This document shows, in pieces, positions 61,140 through 64,000 of a stretch of DNA of 64,000 nt. A program made the translations under genes and the position numbers. Where the stretch lies: positions 7,205,001-7,269,000 of the forward strand of contig NZ_CP108106.1 in assembly GCF_041435195.1 (NCBI RefSeq). Reading direction: 5' to 3'. The notes under the pieces are model-generated. The model was not told the origin of the DNA, did not search any database, and worked only from the letters and a program-made list of their open reading frames with translations. Origin of the DNA: Streptomyces sp. NBC_00224. Its GTDB lineage: Bacteria > Actinomycetota > Actinomycetes > Streptomycetales > Streptomycetaceae. Position 1 is the first letter of the stretch, and each line of letters opens with the position of its first letter.

Positions 61140-63218
61140 ATGCGTCTCGCACAACCCCCACGACCTGCGAGAAGCCTTGCGAGGAAGACCGCCGCGAGCG
61201 CCGTGCTGCTGCTCTGCGCGGGTCTGGTGCAGACGGTGCCGCAGTCCGCGTCCGCCGCCCCCACGCGCTATGAGGCGGAGAAGGGCACCTACTCGGCGGG
61301 CTCCACCGTCGACACCAACCACACCGGCTATTCGGGCACCGGGTTCGTCAACTCCAACAACGCGGTGGGCGCATACGTCGAGTTCACCGTCGACGCGGCA
61401 GCCGCGGGCAACGCGACGGTGGGCATCCGCTACTCCAACGGCACCACCGCCAACCGTCCCGCCGACGTCCTGGTCAACGGCACGGCCGTCTCCACCGCAC
61501 GCGCCTTCGGCGCCACCACCGACTGGGACTCCTGGGCCACCTCCACCCTCACCGCACCGGTCAAGGCCGGCAGCAACAAGATCCGGCTCAGCTCCACCAC
61601 CGCGACGGGGCTCGCCAACATCGACTACGTCGACTTCGCGGCCTCCGGCGGCGACGGCCAGGCACCCACCGCGCCCGGCGCACCCAGCTGCTCGGCCATC
61701 ACCGAGGACTCGCTCACCCTGAGCTGGGGCGCCTCAAGCGACAACGTGGGCGTCGCGATGTACGACGTCTACGAGCACGGCAACAAGATCGGCGAGGTGG
61801 CGGGCAACCTCACGTCCGACTCCCTGACGGGCCTGAGCCCCAACACCCCCTACAACCTCACGGTGTTCGCCCGGGACGCGGCCGGAAACGTCTCCCCGGC
61901 CAGCGCCGCCGCCGACTGCACCACCCGGCCCAGCACCGACACCACCCCGCCGACCAAGCCGGGCACGCTCACCTCGTCCAACGTCACCGCCAACAGCGCG
62001 GACCTGAAGTGGGGCGCCTCCACCGACGACAAGGGCGTCACCGCGTACGAGGTGCGCAGCGGCACCAGCGTCTACCAGACCGTCTCCGGCAAACCGCCCG
62101 CCACCAGCACCACCGTGACCGGGCTCGCCTGCGACAGCCCGTACACGCTCACCGTGGTCGCCAAGGACGCGGGCGGCAACACCTCGCAGGCCGGCAACGC
62201 GGTCACCTTCACCACCGGCGCCTGCCAGAGCGACGGCGGTGTCCCGTCCTCCGTCAACACTCTCTCCAGCGGCTGGACGATCCCGTGGGGCACCTTCTGG
62301 ATGCCGGACGGATCGAGCGCGCTGGTCACCGAGCGGGACAGCTTCAAGGTCTTCAAAATGACCCCCGGCGGCACCAGGACGCAGGTCGGAACCGTACCGA
62401 ACTCGGTCACCACCAGCGGTGAGGGCGGTCTGATGGGCGTCGCGGTCGACCCGAAGTGGGCGACGAACCACTACGTGTACTTCATGCACAGCGCCTCCGA
62501 GGGCAACCGGGTGGTGCGCATGACGTACGACGGCGGTTCGCTCGGCAACTACACCGTCCTGCTCCAGGGGATCAAGAAGAGCAAGTACCACAACGGCGGA
62601 CGGCTCGCCTTCGGCCCGGACGGGTATCTGTACGCCTCGACCGGTGAGGCCCAGACCCCCGACCTCGCCCAGGACAAGAGCTCGCTCAACGGCAAGATCC
62701 TGCGTATGACCACCGACGGCAAGCCGGCCCCCGGCAACCCGTTCGGCACCTACGTCTACAGCTACGGCCACCGCAACCCGCAGGGCCTGGCGTTCGACCG
62801 CAACGGGAGGCTGTGGGAGGCCGAGTTCGGCAACAGCTCCAAGGACGAGCTCAACCTCATCAAGCCGGGCGGCAACTACGGCTGGCCGATCTGCGAGGGC
62901 TCCTGCTCCACGGCCGGGATGACCAACCCGAAGGCGTCCTGGCCCGTCGCACAGGCTTCGCCCAGCGGCATCGCCATCGTCCGCAACGTCATCTACATGG
63001 CGGCGCTCAAGGGCGAGCGGCTGTGGCGCGTCCCGATCAACGGCGACACCGAGACCGTGGGCACACCGACCGCGTACTACGTCGGCTCCTACGGACGGCT
63101 GCGCACCGTCACCAAGGTGCCCGGCGAGGACGCGCTGTGGCTGTCGACCACCAACTGCGACAACAACGGCAACGCGCCCGACGGCTCGGACAAGGTGTTC
63201 AAGGTGCTGATCAAGTGA
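61140..63218 (+). CDS. Secreted modular PQQ-dependent sugar dehydrogenase (quinoprotein) with CBM and two FN3 domains
   Basis: A 692-residue secreted protein. Signal peptide 1-39; residues 40-168 a CBM6/35-type module (YEAEKGTYSAGSTV, with NVDF-like end); FN3 domains at about 178-262 and 270-358; residues 370-692 a six-bladed quinoprotein glucose/sorbosone dehydrogenase propeller. Key motifs are ALVTERDSFKVF, EGGLMGVAVDPKWATNHYVY, YHNGGRLAFGPDGYLYAS (His484, corresponding to the catalytic base His of soluble GDH) and YSYGHRNPQGLAFD, WEAEFG. It oxidises sugars extracellularly with PQQ. AAGGAGG lies 5 nt before ATG 61140. Similar to AA12 pyranose dehydrogenases by fold; its substrate is unknown. 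Confidence 0.88.
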   Translation: MRLAQPPRPARSLARKTAASAVLLLCAGLVQTVPQSASAAPTRYEAEKGTYSAGSTVDTNHTGYSGTGFVNSNNAVGAYVEFTVDAAAAGNATVGIRYSNGTTANRPADVLVNGTAVSTARAFGATTDWDSWATSTLTAPVKAGSNKIRLSSTTATGLANIDYVDFAASGGDGQAPTAPGAPSCSAITEDSLTLSWGASSDNVGVAMYDVYEHGNKIGEVAGNLTSDSLTGLSPNTPYNLTVFARDAAGNVSPASAAADCTTRPSTDTTPPTKPGTLTSSNVTANSADLKWGASTDDKGVTAYEVRSGTSVYQTVSGKPPATSTTVTGLACDSPYTLTVVAKDAGGNTSQAGNAVTFTTGACQSDGGVPSSVNTLSSGWTIPWGTFWMPDGSSALVTERDSFKVFKMTPGGTRTQVGTVPNSVTTSGEGGLMGVAVDPKWATNHYVYFMHSASEGNRVVRMTYDGGSLGNYTVLLQGIKKSKYHNGGRLAFGPDGYLYASTGEAQTPDLAQDKSSLNGKILRMTTDGKPAPGNPFGTYVYSYGHRNPQGLAFDRNGRLWEAEFGNSSKDELNLIKPGGNYGWPICEGSCSTAGMTNPKASWPVAQASPSGIAIVRNVIYMAALKGERLWRVPINGDTETVGTPTAYYVGSYGRLRTVTKVPGEDALWLSTTNCDNNGNAPDGSDKVFKVLIK

Positions 63219-63264
63219 CGGGGGCAAGAAGTGAGTTGACCCACTAGCGGGGAGTGGCGCGCCC

Positions 63265-63289
63265 TGTACCGCGACGGCTCAGCGGTACA
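63265..63289. terminator. Hairpin at the 3' junction of quinoprotein and acyl-CoA synthetase genes
   Basis: TGTACCGC (63265-63272) and GCGGTACA (63282-63289) are perfect 8-bp arms with a 9-nt loop. It overlaps the stop of the minus-strand synthetase (63279) and lies 46 bp beyond the quinoprotein stop. Confidence 0.6.
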
Positions 63290-64000
63290 AGGCGTCCACC
63301 TCCACCGTGTAGGCCTCCTCGATGGCCCGCCGCTTGAGCTTCAGCGACGGGGTGAGCAGACCGTGCTCCTCGGTGAACTGATGGGCGAGGATCCGGAAGG
63401 TACGGATCTGCTCGGCTTGGGAGACCAGGGTGTTGGCGGCGACCACCGCGCGCCGCACCTCGGTCTCCAGGTCGGGGTCGCGCACGAGCTCGGACGCGGT
63501 CATCGACGGTTTGTTGCGCATCGCCAGCCAGTGGTCCACGCCCTCCTGGTCGAGGGTGACCAGGGCCGCGATGTACGGGCGGTCGTTGCCGACGACGATG
63601 GCCTGGGCCACCAGCGGGTGCGCCCTGACCCGTTCCTCCAGGGCCACCGGCGAGACGCTCTTGCCGCCGGAGGTCACCAGGATCTCCTTCTTGCGGCCGG
63701 TGATGGTCAGATAGCCGTCCTCGTCGAGGGCGCCGATGTCACCGGTGGCCAGCCAGCCGTCCTTGAGCACCTTCTCGGTCGCCTTGGGCTCGTTGAGGTA
63801 GCCGGAGAAGATCTGGCCGCCGTGCAGCCACACCTCGCCGTCCTCCGCGATGTGCACGGTGGTGCCCGGCACCGGTTGGCCGACCGTGCCGAACCGGGTG
63901 CGCTCGGGCGGGTTGGCGGTGGCGGCGGCCGTGGACTCGGTCAGTCCGTACCCCTCGTAGATCGTCACGCCCGCGCCGGCGAAGAACAGCGCCAGCCGGC
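63279..64000 (-). CDS. Long-chain fatty-acid-CoA ligase / AMP-dependent synthetase (5' end beyond window)
   Basis: The C-terminal part of an AMP-forming acyl-CoA synthetase; the frame continues past base 64000. At least 240 residues are present: RLALFFAGAG, YEGYGLTESTAA (AMP-binding A5 motif), GEVWLHGGQIFSGYLNEPKA, DGWLATGDIGALDEDGYLTI (A7/A8 with the key Asp), GRKKEILVTSGGKSV and the C-terminal lid with a catalytic Lys region (PSLKLKRRAI). Activates long-chain fatty acids. A GTG at 63968 is internal, not a start. It is convergent with the quinoprotein operon. Confidence 0.93.
   Translation of the reverse strand, partial: RLALFFAGAGVTIYEGYGLTESTAAATANPPERTRFGTVGQPVPGTTVHIAEDGEVWLHGGQIFSGYLNEPKATEKVLKDGWLATGDIGALDEDGYLTITGRKKEILVTSGGKSVSPVALEERVRAHPLVAQAIVVGNDRPYIAALVTLDQEGVDHWLAMRNKPSMTASELVRDPDLETEVRRAVVAANTLVSQAEQIRTFRILAHQFTEEHGLLTPSLKLKRRAIEEAYTVEVDALYR

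Noticed and set aside
63966..63968. GTG as start of the acyl-CoA synthetase
   Set aside because: The frame continues upstream to the window edge with typical family residues (RLALFFAGAG), so it is an internal codon.

Overview
The window is a stretch of high-GC actinobacterial chromosome, almost certainly Streptomyces. Coding sequence is GC-rich with strong third-position bias, and GTG starts and ATGA/GTGA stop-start overlaps are common. The gene content fits: SpoIIE-type phosphatase with anti-sigma kinase domain, SigB/F-type and ECF41 sigma factors, GAF-ANTAR protein, RppA type III polyketide synthase, AA10 LPMO, and many secreted glycoside hydrolases. I see no tRNA, rRNA, CRISPR array or intact insertion sequence. 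About 58 protein genes are supported. Three (pqqA, a zinc-ribbon peptide and a 48-residue protein) are very short.

Layout. 1-2.6 kb: truncated phosphatase/anti-sigma protein, methyltransferase, membrane-tethered LPMO behind three DasR-like boxes. 2.8-7.9 kb: four overlapping peptidase genes (M55, M20, S9, S66) that look like a peptide or peptidoglycan-stem catabolic operon. 7.9-9.8 kb: adenosine deaminase and a GntR/UTRA regulator sharing an operator motif. 10-18.5 kb: small metabolic and housekeeping genes. 18.7-21.5 kb: stress sigma factor, PAS/GAF protein, GAF-ANTAR protein. 21.6-31 kb: a lysine-free aminotransferase-like protein, DedA and MBL proteins, a zinc-ribbon peptide, a resolvase-like protein, a holin/phosphodiesterase fusion, an APC permease and a secreted tripeptidyl aminopeptidase-type hydrolase. 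31-35 kb: rppA and a GH2 beta-galactosidase. 36.7-45 kb: a probable envelope/glycan locus (GT87, GT2, DUF2064, methyltransferase, membrane molybdopterin oxidoreductase, two-component system, NAD-epimerase). 45-50.6 kb: pterin dehydratase, ECF41, NmrA-like protein, a MITE, an AraC/methyltransferase pair and an aldo/keto reductase.

The most striking part is 50.9-63.2 kb. A complete, tightly overlapping pqqABCDE operon runs without a gap into a GH105 unsaturated rhamnogalacturonyl hydrolase and a secreted GH28 + GH29-like + F5/8C fusion. A second operon follows with its own promoter and palindrome: GH18, GH8, and a modular secreted PQQ-dependent sugar dehydrogenase (CBM + 2 FN3 + quinoprotein propeller). 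Cofactor synthesis, the enzyme using it and the polysaccharide hydrolases that could supply its substrate are thus genetically linked. pqqD carries the only in-frame TTA codon I found in the window, suggesting bldA (developmental) control of PQQ supply. The window ends inside a long-chain acyl-CoA synthetase on the minus strand.
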